DNA of 64,000 bases from assembly GCF_000373385.1 (NCBI RefSeq), contig NZ_KB891328.1:141042-205041 (forward strand), in the 5' to 3' direction. The notes beneath the pieces were generated by a model, which saw nothing but the letters and a program-made list of their open reading frames with translations, was not told where the DNA came from and made no database searches. The position numbers and the translations under genes were made by a program. Below are positions 19,412 through 28,198 of this stretch, one piece after another (the stretch's first letter is position 1; every line of letters begins with the position of its first letter). Source of the stretch: Thiobacillus thioparus DSM 505. GTDB lineage: Bacteria; Pseudomonadota; Gammaproteobacteria; Burkholderiales; Thiobacillaceae.

Positions 19412-20260
19412 TCACGCTAGCTCTTGCAAACGCAACAAGCGCGCAGCTTCTTCCTCACGCGCGTCATCAATCTCCCGCATCACCCCCTCCAGATCGACCG
19501 GTGGCTTTTCGCATTCGAATACGCCGGTGAGTTCGACTTCGGGATTCAGCTTGCCGTGCTCATACAGCGCCCAGATTTCCTCGGCGTATCGCGTCGCCAA
19601 CAGCGCCGGCGCGAACTGCCCGAAATACGTTCTCAGATTGTTCACGTCCCGCGCCAGCATGGCCTGGGCGTGATTGTTGCCGGCGGCGTCAACCGCTTGT
19701 GGCAAATCGATGATGACCGGGCCGTCGGCGCCGACGAGGATGTTGAACTCGGACAGGTCGCCGTGGACGACGCCGGCGCACAACATGCGCACCACTTCGC
19801 CGATCAGGGTACGGTGGTGGGCGAGGGCTTCGACTTCGGTGAACGACACGTCGTTGAGCCGGGGAGCGGCGTTGCCGTCGGCATCGGCCACCAGCTCCAT
19901 CAGCAGGACGCCTTCGTGGAAGTTGTACGGCGTGGGCACGCGCACGCCGGCAGCGGCGAGCCGGTACAGCGCATCGACCTCGGCGCTTTGCCAGGCGGCT
20001 TCCTGCATTTCGCGGCCGTACTTGCTGCCCTTGGCCATGGCGCGTGCCTGCCGGCTGTTCTTGGTCTTGCGGTTTTCGGTGTAGTCGACGGCCTGGCGGA
20101 AGCTACGTTGGTTGGCTTCCTTGTAGACCTTGGCGCAGCGGATCTCGTCGCCGCACACGACGACGAAGACCATGGCCTCCTTGCCGCTCATGAGCTGGCG
20201 CACGACGCCGTCGATCAGGCCGTCTTCGAGCAGGGGTGCGAGCCGTTTGGGGATTTTCAT
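19412..20260 (-). CDS. RIO1-family serine protein kinase
   Basis: 282 aa bacterial RIO kinase. The ATP-binding Lys lies in RCAKVYKE, the catalytic loop is VVHGDLSEFNILV (Asp and Asn present), and the metal-binding Asp is in VIIDLPQAV, the RIO replacement for DFG. A flexible segment (YTENRKTKNSRQARAM) follows the Lys, as in RIO1. Bacterial members such as Pseudomonas PA4780 autophosphorylate, but their substrates are unknown. The start is 10 bp after the ycaO stop on the same strand, so the two are probably co-transcribed. Confidence 0.88.
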   Translation of the reverse strand: MKIPKRLAPLLEDGLIDGVVRQLMSGKEAMVFVVVCGDEIRCAKVYKEANQRSFRQAVDYTENRKTKNSRQARAMAKGSKYGREMQEAAWQSAEVDALYRLAAAGVRVPTPYNFHEGVLLMELVADADGNAAPRLNDVSFTEVEALAHHRTLIGEVVRMLCAGVVHGDLSEFNILVGADGPVIIDLPQAVDAAGNNHAQAMLARDVNNLRTYFGQFAPALLATRYAEEIWALYEHGKLNPEVELTGVFECEKPPVDLEGVMREIDDAREEEAARLLRLQELA

Positions 20261-20270
20261 CGGCAGCGGT

Positions 20271-21989
20271 CTAGCCGCGCACCTTGCGGTACGCCTCCAG
20301 CAGGCGCTGGTGGATCGCGCTGCCCTCGAAGTTGCCGCCCAGTGTTGTCAGGCCGAAGAAGCGCTCGTCCTGGTTGAACAGCGCGAACGCCTGTTCCAGC
20401 GTGTCGCGGCCGTACATCAGCGCGAGCGCGGATTCGAAGGGATTGGGATCGTCGAGCTGGACGAGATCGGCGATGCAGCGGTAGACCTTGAGGCGCGCTT
20501 CGCTGCGCTGACCGTACTGGGCGATCCAGGTGCAGCCTTCGCGGATGGCGTCGTCGTTGCCGAGGGCGAGGGCGAGCAGCAGCTTCAATTCACCGACGCG
20601 CAGGTCGGTCCATGGCGAATCGGGATCGGGGGCGAGGCCGATCAGCACCGTGACCAGACGGTCGTCGGCCAGTTCCAGCTCGACGATCCGATCCAGCAGC
20701 TCGGCGCATTCGTCGTCGCTGAGTTCGGGCAGACGCGTGAGTGCCGGACGGATCAGGTTGCCGACGCTGTTGTTCTCGAATTCGAGTTCCTCGAACGGGT
20801 AGATCTCGGAGACGCCGGGCACCAGGATGCGGCATGCGTAGACGCCGAGGTGGGTAAAGTCGGCGATGTAGAGGTCGTGCCCTTCGGCGTGCAGGGCATC
20901 GACCGACCACGCGTAATCCTCTTCGGTGGTGGTGCCGAAGTTCCAGTCAACGAACTCGAAGTCAGGGGTGTCGCGCAGGAAGTGCCAGGAAATCACGCCG
21001 CTGGAATCGACGAAGTGGATTTCCAGGTTCTGAGGGTCGGCAATTTCGGTTTGGTCGAAGCCGGGGGCCGGGAAGCCTGCCAGCGAATCGAGTGCGCGGC
21101 CCTGCAGCAGTTCGGTCAGCGCGCGCTCCAGCGCCACCTCGAAGCGCGGGTGCGCGCCGAAGCTCGCGAAGCAGCCCTGGTCGTGGGGGTGCAGCAGGGT
21201 GACGTTCATCACCGGGTACTGGCCGCCGAGCGAGGCGTCCTTCACCAGGATGCCGAAGCCCGCTTCGCGCAGGCCGCGGATGCCGGCGGCGATGTGCGGG
21301 TAGCGCTCGATGACGGCTTCGGGCACGTCGGGCAGGCACAGGCCTTCCTCGATGATGCGGAACTTGATGTGGCGTTCGAAGATTTCGGCCAGCGCTTGGG
21401 TACGCGCCTCTTTCAGTGTGTTGCCTGCCGACATGCCGTTGCTGACGTAGAGGTTGCCGATGAGGTTGACCGGGAAATACACGGTTTCGCCGTCACGCAG
21501 GCGCTGGTACGGAATGGCGCAGATGCCGCGCTCGGCATTGCCGGAGTTGAGGTCGATCAGCTGGTCTGCATGCACGCCTTCATCCGGGTTGTAGAGGCCA
21601 TGCAGCGCGGGGGTGAGCAGATCGGCCGGCCAGACATCGTCGCTGTCGACGAGCGCAAACCAGCGCTCGTCGGGATGGTGGACGTAGCTGCGGTTGGCGA
21701 TTGTCTCGCCCAGATAGAAATGGGTCCAGAAGTAATTGGTCGACAGTCGTTCGAAGTATTCGCCCAGCGCGCTCGCCCGCGCGGCCAGTTCCGAGGCGCC
21801 CTTGCCGTTGGTGAACAGCAGCGGGCAGTCGCGGTCGCGGATGTGCACCGACCACACGCCTTCCACCGGGTTGAGCCAGGAGCGTTCCTCGATGTGGAAG
21901 CCGATGGCCTCGAGCTTGGACTGCAGGGTGGTGATCGACGCTTCGAGCGAGGCGTCCTTGCCGGGGATGAAATGTTCGGTGGCGTGCAT
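20271..21989 (-). CDS. ycaO: YcaO-domain protein, E. coli YcaO orthologue
   Basis: 572 aa, close to the E. coli YcaO length of 586. It has the near-identical opening FIPGKDASLEASI, the ATP-binding TNGKGA and ASALGEYFERLSTNYF, NIGNLYVSNGMSAGNT-like segments, and DSSGVISWHFL, plus a C-terminal TPR-like region. YcaO proteins activate peptide amides with ATP. This non-cyclodehydratase type is genetically linked to RimO beta-methylthiolation of ribosomal protein S12. No precursor peptide, RimO or dehydrogenase gene lies nearby, so it is not a RiPP cluster. First gene of a likely operon with the RIO kinase. Confidence 0.93.
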   Translation of the reverse strand: MHATEHFIPGKDASLEASITTLQSKLEAIGFHIEERSWLNPVEGVWSVHIRDRDCPLLFTNGKGASELAARASALGEYFERLSTNYFWTHFYLGETIANRSYVHHPDERWFALVDSDDVWPADLLTPALHGLYNPDEGVHADQLIDLNSGNAERGICAIPYQRLRDGETVYFPVNLIGNLYVSNGMSAGNTLKEARTQALAEIFERHIKFRIIEEGLCLPDVPEAVIERYPHIAAGIRGLREAGFGILVKDASLGGQYPVMNVTLLHPHDQGCFASFGAHPRFEVALERALTELLQGRALDSLAGFPAPGFDQTEIADPQNLEIHFVDSSGVISWHFLRDTPDFEFVDWNFGTTTEEDYAWSVDALHAEGHDLYIADFTHLGVYACRILVPGVSEIYPFEELEFENNSVGNLIRPALTRLPELSDDECAELLDRIVELELADDRLVTVLIGLAPDPDSPWTDLRVGELKLLLALALGNDDAIREGCTWIAQYGQRSEARLKVYRCIADLVQLDDPNPFESALALMYGRDTLEQAFALFNQDERFFGLTTLGGNFEGSAIHQRLLEAYRKVRG

Positions 21990-22101
21990 GGGGTGACTCT
22001 ATTCAGGACAGGCAACAGCATAAGCGATGCGTCAAGCATGGCGTAAAATGAATCCGGTCGATTCTCTGGTCGCGGGCCGCAAGGACTGCGATTCTCGTCC
22101 T

Positions 22102-22770
22102 ATGTCGAGCCGTGCCGTCCTGTTGTTTGTGTGCTTGTCCGGTCTTGCCTGCGCAGGGCCGGTCGCGGCGACCGAGACCTTCGGTTTGGAGGGCGACCAG
22201 GCCGCCCTGGCGGCGCGGCCCCAGGTCGAGTGGGTCGAGCAGGCCCAGGCCCTGGAGAGGCGCGCCGACTGGCCGGGTTTGCTGGCATGGGGCCAGGATT
22301 GGGCGCGGGTCGATGCGAGGAATCCGCTGGCCTGGTTCGTCCAAGGACGCGCACTGGGCGAACTGGGACGCTTTGACGAAGCGATCGCGGCGTATCGGCA
22401 CAATCTCAGCCTGGCGCCGGGCGACGTGTTGGCCCGCAACAATCTGGGCAATGCCTGGCGTGACAGCGGACACTCGCATGAGGCGATGCGGGCCTATCGC
22501 GCCGCGGTGGAGATCGATCCCGACTATCTCCCGGCCTGGCACAACCTGGGGTTGACGTTTTATCGGATGAAAGGCCAGGCAGGGGTGACGCAGGCCCTGC
22601 AAAAATTGCAGGTGCTCGATCCGAAACTGGCGGATATCTGGCGCGCGTTTGCGGTCGAGTACTCGGTCACGGGCGATGCGCGCGTCGCCCGCGAGGCGAT
22701 TCGGGAATGGCGCGGCCTGAGCAAGACTCGGCGCGCACGCATGTTCGGGATCCTGCTTGATGAGGGCTGA
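22102..22770 (+). CDS. Secreted TPR-repeat protein
   Basis: 222 aa. ATG 22102 is preferred because it yields a clean signal peptide (MSSRAVLLFVCLSGLACAG, cleavage near VAA-TE); ATGs at 22027 and 22048 are in frame but bury the signal. The mature protein carries at least three TPR units, e.g. NPLAWFVQGRALGELGRFDE, VLARNNLGNAWRDSGHSHEA and YLPAWHNLGLTFYRMKG. Probably periplasmic; partner unknown. Transcribed divergently from ycaO and ending 25 bp from the convergent glycosyltransferase. Confidence 0.8.
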   Translation: MSSRAVLLFVCLSGLACAGPVAATETFGLEGDQAALAARPQVEWVEQAQALERRADWPGLLAWGQDWARVDARNPLAWFVQGRALGELGRFDEAIAAYRHNLSLAPGDVLARNNLGNAWRDSGHSHEAMRAYRAAVEIDPDYLPAWHNLGLTFYRMKGQAGVTQALQKLQVLDPKLADIWRAFAVEYSVTGDARVAREAIREWRGLSKTRRARMFGILLDEG

Positions 22771-22795
22771 GCCGGCCGATCAAGCCGTGTCTGGG

Positions 22796-23755
22796 CTATG
22801 CCGGGTTTTGCTCGAATTCCGCGACCACCTGGCGCAGCCGGCTGGCTTCCTGCTCAGGGCGCATCAGGCTGCGCCGGGTCGAGGCGTGGTCGAGCAGGTC
22901 AGCATAGAATGCCGGATCGCTCTCGGCCATCGCCATCAGCCTGGCCAGCTGCCGTTCGTCGCCCACCGGGAAATAGCCGGGATAGTCCTCGCCGAGCATG
23001 CCGATATTGCCTGGCATGTGTGATGCCAGCACCGGCACGCCGGCCGCAAGCGCTTCGCAGATCACATTGGCGCCGCCTTCCATCACCGAACTGATGACCA
23101 GCAGATGCGCGCGCGCGAGGCGTCTCAGTACGGTCTGGTGAGATACATCGCCAGCCCAGTGCCAGCGCGGCAGCTTGCTTTGCGCCAGTTCCGCTGTCTC
23201 GGCCATGTCCTCGGAAAGAGCGCCGCCCAGATGGGTGACCTGGATGCGCGAGGAATCCGGCAGGTAGTTGGTGGCCAGGGCAGCCCGGAATGGATCCTTT
23301 TCCGTGCGCAGGTGGCCGATCACCAGCACGTCGAACGTGTTGGCAGGTGTAGGCCGGCGGGCGATGTCGGGCGACGACTGATAGATCACCCGTGTTTTGG
23401 CGGCCAGATGTGCCGCCAGTTCGTCGGGGCCGCGATCCTGCAACACGATGAGCCGGTGCGCGAGTTCGAGCGCCTGCTGGGCGTCGGCATCCTCGTGAAT
23501 GTCGCGATACAGATCGGTGCCTGTGAGCGCAAGCAGCAACGGCCGGCTCGGAAAACGCTCGGCAAAGGCGCGTATCGAGGCAAAGCTGCGCCGCGCATGT
23601 AGCGCCAGCATGAGCTCGGCCATCCGGCCGTCCCACTCCACTTGGGTCCGCACCGTATGCCCGGCCTCGCGCAGGAAATGCGCCCAGCGCGAGGCCGTGT
23701 GCCAGTTGCCGTTGCGATGCTCGCGGCCATATGGGGTGATGAGGGCGATGCGCAT
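22796..23755 (-). CDS. senB: SenB-like selenosugar synthase (TIGR04348-type glycosyltransferase)
   Basis: 319-aa GT-B glycosyltransferase. Segments ITPYGREHRNGNWHTASRW, LHARRSFASI, LLALTGTDLYRDI and LIVLQDRG match my recollection of the TIGR04348/SenB family. In Variovorax SenB makes a selenosugar from selenophosphate and a UDP-sugar during selenoneine synthesis. The C-terminal donor-binding half shows VISSVMEGGANVICEALAAG with the family Glu. senA (EgtB-like) and senC (SelD-like) are not adjacent. It is divergent, with 45 bp, from the methyltransferase at 23801. The substrate is assigned by similarity only. Confidence 0.78.
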   Translation of the reverse strand: MRIALITPYGREHRNGNWHTASRWAHFLREAGHTVRTQVEWDGRMAELMLALHARRSFASIRAFAERFPSRPLLLALTGTDLYRDIHEDADAQQALELAHRLIVLQDRGPDELAAHLAAKTRVIYQSSPDIARRPTPANTFDVLVIGHLRTEKDPFRAALATNYLPDSSRIQVTHLGGALSEDMAETAELAQSKLPRWHWAGDVSHQTVLRRLARAHLLVISSVMEGGANVICEALAAGVPVLASHMPGNIGMLGEDYPGYFPVGDERQLARLMAMAESDPAFYADLLDHASTRRSLMRPEQEASRLRQVVAEFEQNPA

Positions 23756-23800
23756 GGCGTGAGTGTACGCCCGGCGGGGCGAATCGCGGATAATCCTGAC

Positions 23801-24580
23801 ATGACCGAAACCGTCATTTCCTCACGTGACAATCCCCTCTTCAAGCGTCTGAAAAAGCTTGCCGAATCCGCCCGTGCGCGTCGCGAGGCCAGAATGGCCC
23901 TGCTCGACGGCGAGCATCTGCTGGCAGCTTATCTCGACGCCGGCGGCCAGCCGCATACGCTGGTGCGCACGGCTTCGTTCGATGCTGGCCGCTTCGAACG
24001 GTTGGCCGGGCGGTGTCCGCACGTCAAGGCCGTCGAGCTGTCAGACATGCTGTTTACCGAACTCGCGCCGGTTGCGACGCCGACCGGCCTGCTTGCCGAG
24101 GTTGCCTGGCTCGCGCCGCCGGCCATTGAAGCCACGCCGCTCGTCATCGTGCTGGAAGATATCCAGGATCCAGGCAATCTCGGTTCCATGCTGCGTACCG
24201 GTGCGGCGGCAGGGGCTACCTTGGCAGTGCTGTCGAAAGGATGCCACGACCCGTGGTCGCCCAAGGCGCTGCGCGGTGGGCAGGGCGCGCAGTTCGTACT
24301 GCCGCTCGTCAGCGGCGTCGATATCGTGGATTGGCTGGCGGGTTTCGAAGGAGAGAGCCTTGCGCTTGCACTGGCCGAGGACAGCAACCTGTATGCGCAT
24401 GCATTGACCGGCGCGTTGGCCTTGATCGTGGGCAACGAAGGCGCGGGCTTGTCGCGGGCGGTGTGCGCTGCCGCAAGCGCTGCGATACGCATCCCGATGC
24501 CGGGCAGGATCGAGTCCCTGAATGCCGCGGCGGCCCTGGCCGTGGCCGTGTTCGAGGCGGCCCGGCAGCGGGCCGCCTAG
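23801..24580 (+). CDS. TrmH/SpoU-family RNA 2'-O-methyltransferase
   Basis: 259 aa. An N-terminal substrate-binding region (SSRDNPLFKRLKKLAESARAR) like that of RlmB/TsnR relatives precedes the SpoU domain with DPGNLGSMLRTGAAAG, IVGNEGAGLS and IPMPGRIESLNAAAALAVAVFEA written here in pieces (IPMPGRIESLN, AAALAVAVFEA). The specific rRNA or tRNA site cannot be read from sequence. ATG 23801 (MTETVISSRDN) is chosen over upstream in-frame starts, which would run into the divergent senB. Confidence 0.88.
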   Translation: MTETVISSRDNPLFKRLKKLAESARARREARMALLDGEHLLAAYLDAGGQPHTLVRTASFDAGRFERLAGRCPHVKAVELSDMLFTELAPVATPTGLLAEVAWLAPPAIEATPLVIVLEDIQDPGNLGSMLRTGAAAGATLAVLSKGCHDPWSPKALRGGQGAQFVLPLVSGVDIVDWLAGFEGESLALALAEDSNLYAHALTGALALIVGNEGAGLSRAVCAAASAAIRIPMPGRIESLNAAAALAVAVFEAARQRAA

Positions 24581-24593
24581 GGCCGCATGGGTG

Positions 24594-24893
24594 TCAGCAC
24601 GATAATGTGCGCGCGCCGGCGCGGCGATCCATCTGGATCCGCAGCTGGTTCGCCTGGGCGAATCCCATGACATAGTCATAGGCGGCCGGGTCGGCGGCTT
24701 GCAGCCAGCGCGCGACGATCAGACAGTATTCCCCTTCGATCATGCAGGGCTGGACACCCGATGAATAGCGCAAACGGTTGTCAGGATGGAAGCTGGCCAG
24801 CGTGGACGACAGGCGTTCGGCCCAGTCCGACGGACGGAATTTCTTTCCATTCTCTTGTATGCCGGTGATGACCAGACTGTCTTCGGATAGCAT
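24594..24893 (-). CDS. DUF3579 family protein
   Basis: 99 aa, betaproteobacterial DUF3579 type. The conserved opening is SLVITGIQENGKKFRPSDWAERL, seen here from residue 4 in two parts (SLVITGIQENG, KKFRPSDWAERL). The central PDNRLRYSSGVQP and CLIVARWL segments follow. The second ATG (24891-24893) is preferred because GGGAGAG precedes it; an ATG 12 nt further upstream is in frame. Function unknown. It converges on the methyltransferase with a 13-bp gap. Confidence 0.82.
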   Translation of the reverse strand: MLSEDSLVITGIQENGKKFRPSDWAERLSSTLASFHPDNRLRYSSGVQPCMIEGEYCLIVARWLQAADPAAYDYVMGFAQANQLRIQMDRRAGARTLSC

Positions 24894-25003
24894 CCGCTCT
24901 CCCATTCGCGAAGGTTCGCCCCTGCTGATTCGGCCCAGCTTCGCGTTTCTTTAACGGAAACGCGGATCGGGCCGTCCGGGGATGGCAGCCGTGGCCGACA
25001 GGT

Positions 25004-27037
25004 TCAAGTCTGGTCGAATTCCTTCAGCCAGTCGCGGTCCAGCAGTGCGGCGATTTCATCAGCAGGCACCGGCCGGCTGATGAAATAACCCTGCACGACC
25101 TGGCAGCCGAGTTTGCGCAGGACTTCGAGCTGTTCCCGGTTCTCCACGCCTTCGGCGACAGTGCCGAGTTTCAATCCCCTGCACAGGGCGAGAATCGAGC
25201 TGATGAGCGCTTCGTTGACCGGGGCGTGCGGGATGTCCTTGACGAAATAACGGTCGATCTTGAGGATGTCGAGCGGGAATCGCTTGAGGTGGGCCAACGA
25301 CGAATAGCCGGTTCCAAAGTCGTCGATCGCCACGGCCACGCCCAGTGCCTTCAAGGCCAGGATGATGGAGACGGCCGCCTCGACATCCTGCATGAAAATG
25401 CCCTCGGTCAGTTCGAGATGCAACGAGTGCGGCGGCAGGCCGGACTGCTGCAGGGCCTCGCGGACATCGGCGACCAGATTGTTGTGCCAGAACTCCTTGC
25501 CCGATATGTTGACGGCCACATCCAGGTTGGCGAAGCCGGCGGCATGCCAGCTTGCCGTCTGGAAGCAGGCCGATCTCAGCAGTGTGCGGCCGACTTTGAC
25601 GATGCCGCCGCCTTCTTCCAGCAGTTCGAGGAAAACCGCCGGGCTGAGCAGGCCCTTGCCGGGGTGATTCCAGCGGATCAGTGCCTCGACACCCTGGATG
25701 CGCCCGGTTTCCAGGTTGAGCTTGGGCTGGTAGTGGAACAGGAATTCATCCCGTTCCAGCGCGTAGTGCAGTTCGGTTTCCAGCTGCAGCCGTTCTTCCG
25801 CCATGGTGTTCATGGCAGCGTCATAGAGCTGGAAGCGGTTTCTGCCGCCGTTCTTTGCAGTGAATGCCGCTGTGTCGGCGTGCTTGAGCAGGCTGGTGCC
25901 GTCGCTGCCGTCGTTTGGATAGACGCTGACGCCGATGCTGCAGCTGGAGAACAGTTCGCGTTCCGCGATTCGATAGGGTTCGCTTACAACGCCGAGGATT
26001 TTTTCCACCACCTGCAAAACATGGCTGATCCGGGCGACATCGATGACCACGCCGAATTCGTCGCCACCCAGCCGGGCGACGACATCCTCTGCACGCGTGG
26101 CCGAACGCAGACGCTGCGCAACTTCGCAAATGAGCGCGTCGCCGCTGGCGTGACCGAGGGTGTCGTTGACGCGCTTGAAGCGGTCCAGGTCGATGAATAT
26201 CACGCCCACCAGTGTGTTGCGGCGTTGTGCGCGCACCAGGGATTGTTCCAGGCGGTCCATGAACAGCATGCGGTTGGGCAGGCCCGTCAAGGCGTCGTGC
26301 GTGGCAAGATGGTGGCGTTCGCGACTGGCCCGCTTGGTGTAGTACATGACCGCAGTCGCGACGAGAATACCCAGCAATAGGGCAATGCCCGACAGGAGGT
26401 ACATCCAGAAGCGCGCCACTTCGTGCGCCTGGTGCGCCTTGCGGCTGGCTTCCAGCGCGAGCCTTTGGGTTTCGGTATCGAGCAGCGAGAGCACATTCAG
26501 GACGTTGTTCTGCGCCGGGATGGCGCCGCTGAGAACCTGCTCTTCGGCTTTGTGGTTGAAATCGCCACGTAGCGCCTCGACGAGCTGGTTATACATCGGC
26601 CGAGCGATGCCAGTCAGATGCCCCTGCAGATCGATGAGTTCGTGTTCGCGCGGACTCAGGGGCATGTTCAGCAGTGCCATCCGGGCATCGGCGAACTCCG
26701 CACCGTGCTTGTTGAACTGTATGAACAGTTGATCGCGTTCGAACGGGTCATAGCTCATCGACAATCTGAACATGCAGAGTGTGCGCTCGCGCGCAGCAGT
26801 CATCATCGCCTTGGTGAGGCTGAGCTTGCGCATGTGGACATCGACAACCGTGCCGAGGTTGTTGGCGGTCAGCCGGAGTTGCTGCAGGCCGATGGTGGTG
26901 ACGAACAGAATCAACAACAGCTGGACAATGAATCCTGCCAGCAGCACGCGCCGCCAGGTTGCGGGAAGCACGGAATACCTTGCCGACGGCACAGGGGCGT
27001 TGTCAGGATCAAGAGCAACGGTATTCACGCTGCGCAC
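25004..27037 (-). CDS. Membrane GGDEF-EAL c-di-GMP protein
   Basis: 677 aa inner-membrane signalling protein. Transmembrane helix 1 (about residues 31-52), a periplasmic four-helix sensor-like region, helix 2 (about 211-232), GGDEF domain (about 245-405), EAL domain (about 415-665). The cyclase motif GGDEF is intact (324-328), with an RxxD inhibitory site 5 residues before it (RAED, 315-318). The phosphodiesterase motif EAL (451-453), ELTEG, IDDFGTGYSS, LKIDRYF, AEGVE and QGYF are all present. It could therefore both make and break c-di-GMP, or one half could be regulatory. It is monocistronic. Confidence 0.92.
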   Translation of the reverse strand: MRSVNTVALDPDNAPVPSARYSVLPATWRRVLLAGFIVQLLLILFVTTIGLQQLRLTANNLGTVVDVHMRKLSLTKAMMTAARERTLCMFRLSMSYDPFERDQLFIQFNKHGAEFADARMALLNMPLSPREHELIDLQGHLTGIARPMYNQLVEALRGDFNHKAEEQVLSGAIPAQNNVLNVLSLLDTETQRLALEASRKAHQAHEVARFWMYLLSGIALLLGILVATAVMYYTKRASRERHHLATHDALTGLPNRMLFMDRLEQSLVRAQRRNTLVGVIFIDLDRFKRVNDTLGHASGDALICEVAQRLRSATRAEDVVARLGGDEFGVVIDVARISHVLQVVEKILGVVSEPYRIAERELFSSCSIGVSVYPNDGSDGTSLLKHADTAAFTAKNGGRNRFQLYDAAMNTMAEERLQLETELHYALERDEFLFHYQPKLNLETGRIQGVEALIRWNHPGKGLLSPAVFLELLEEGGGIVKVGRTLLRSACFQTASWHAAGFANLDVAVNISGKEFWHNNLVADVREALQQSGLPPHSLHLELTEGIFMQDVEAAVSIILALKALGVAVAIDDFGTGYSSLAHLKRFPLDILKIDRYFVKDIPHAPVNEALISSILALCRGLKLGTVAEGVENREQLEVLRKLGCQVVQGYFISRPVPADEIAALLDRDWLKEFDQT

Positions 27038-27410
27038 TTTCCGTGAGCGAAACGAAACAGGTCATGTGCTCCGTTCGGATTCGAGTCGGGACGGGCCAGG
27101 CGTTCGCGCAGCAAGCGATGGCTGGCGTTTGGGAGAAACAAGGAGGCGGCTGGCGTCAGCCTTCCTTTCGATGGTGCGGACAAGTGTGCCGGACCTGTCG
27201 TCAGCGCCGCAGTGACGACCAGGATGGACAAGCCGGTGCCATTGCAGTGTGTAAGCGGGTATGCGGACAGGGGCAAGACATCGGAAACTCCTGATCATTG
27301 AACAATTTGGCGGGGCTTGGACTGCGTATAAGCGGGCTCCGGGTCGTTTGTTCAATCGGGTGAATCGCGCAAAACTTGAGGGTTGGCCCTCAGTCAGGAC
27401 AGCGGGACGC
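27038..27410. other. 373-bp interval without a convincing gene
   Basis: No ORF here resembles a protein I know. The stretch must contain the promoter of the GGDEF-EAL gene. An interrupted hairpin lies at 27140-27167: outer arms AAGGA/TCCTT, inner arms GGCTG/CAGCC, loop GCGT. A terminator-like hairpin for ppsR lies at 27371-27392. A 10-bp direct repeat, TCAGGACAGC, starts at 27394 and again at 27411, so one copy covers the ppsR stop codon. Nothing else structured is seen. Confidence 0.5.
27371..27392 (-). terminator. Terminator-like hairpin after ppsR
   Basis: Read on the minus strand: TGAGGG, loop CCAA, CCCTCA, then AGTTTT, starting 18 bases after the ppsR stop. Short stem with a modest T-run; a plausible weak intrinsic terminator. 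Confidence 0.5.
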
Positions 27411-28187
27411 TCAGGACAGCCGCAAACGCGCGGCGATTTCTTCCACCGACATACGGGTGGTATCGACAATGGGAAGCGCGTGACGTTTGAAGAACACCTC
27501 GGCTGCACTCAGTTCCATGCGGCATTGCGCCAGGCTGGCGTAGCGGCTGTCCGGGTAACGCGCCTGGCGGATGGCGGCAAGACGCTCAGGCGACAGGGTA
27601 AGGCCGCGCAGCCTGGGCAGATGGGCTTTCAGGCAGACGGGCAGGTCGTCCTGTTCGAGGTCGTCCGGCGTAAGCGGATAGTTGGCCGCGCGCAGGCCAT
27701 ACTGCAGGGCCAGATAAAGCGCAGTGGGGGTTTTGCCGACGCGCGAAACGCCGACCAGGATCAGGTCAGCCTGGTCCAGACGTTCGGGATTGAGGCCGTC
27801 GTCCAGATTGAGCGCAAAGTTGACGGCATCCATGCGTGCTTCATAGTCAGATGCCATGCCATGGGTGTGGCCGCCGCTGGGGGTGGCGGTCTGGCCGAGC
27901 GCAGATTCGACGGCCGGCGCGATCAGGTCGAATACGTCGAACAGGCTGAGTCCAGCCTGGCGAAACGGCAGACGTAGCGTAGGATCGGTCAGGGTGGAGA
28001 AGATCAGGGTACGAGGGGCCGTGGCGATGCGTGCGGCCGTAGCCTGGGCTTTCTCCGCGCTGTCGACGAAGGGCAGCGTAATCAGGCTAAACTCGAGATG
28101 AGGAAACTGTGCCAGCACGCTTTTGGCGACGGACTCGACCGTCACCCCGGTGTGGTCGGACACGCAGAATATGCTGTAACCGTTCAT
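27411..28187 (-). CDS. ppsR: PEP synthase regulatory protein PpsR (kinase/pyrophosphorylase, DUF299)
   Basis: 258-aa bifunctional regulator that inactivates PEP synthase by ADP-dependent phosphorylation of a Thr near its catalytic His, and reactivates it by phosphorolysis. Marks: [19 protein letters not shown] at the start, P-loop [10 protein letters not shown], and [16 protein letters not shown] 28185-28187 gives the family start ([11 protein letters not shown]); an in-frame GTG at 28194-28196 is possible. It is divergent from ppsA, its target, with only 11 bp between the start codons, so its AGGTG ribosome-binding site overlaps the ppsA start codon. Confidence 0.95.
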   Translation of the reverse strand: MNGYSIFCVSDHTGVTVESVAKSVLAQFPHLEFSLITLPFVDSAEKAQATAARIATAPRTLIFSTLTDPTLRLPFRQAGLSLFDVFDLIAPAVESALGQTATPSGGHTHGMASDYEARMDAVNFALNLDDGLNPERLDQADLILVGVSRVGKTPTALYLALQYGLRAANYPLTPDDLEQDDLPVCLKAHLPRLRGLTLSPERLAAIRQARYPDSRYASLAQCRMELSAAEVFFKRHALPIVDTTRMSVEEIAARLRLS

Positions 28188-28198
28188 GGAGTTCACCT

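Noticed and set aside
20271..21989. RiPP (azoline) biosynthetic cluster around ycaO
   Set aside because: The protein is the E. coli-type YcaO; no precursor peptide, dehydrogenase, protease or exporter gene is nearby.
20130..22046. Long plus-strand ORF (about 638 codons) opposite ycaO
   Set aside because: A shadow of ycaO in GC-rich DNA; no family features, whereas the minus strand encodes an unmistakable YcaO.
27025..27276. Minus-strand ORF of 83 codons in the GGDEF-ppsR interval
   Set aside because: Overlaps the GGDEF gene start, lacks a ribosome-binding site and has no family features.
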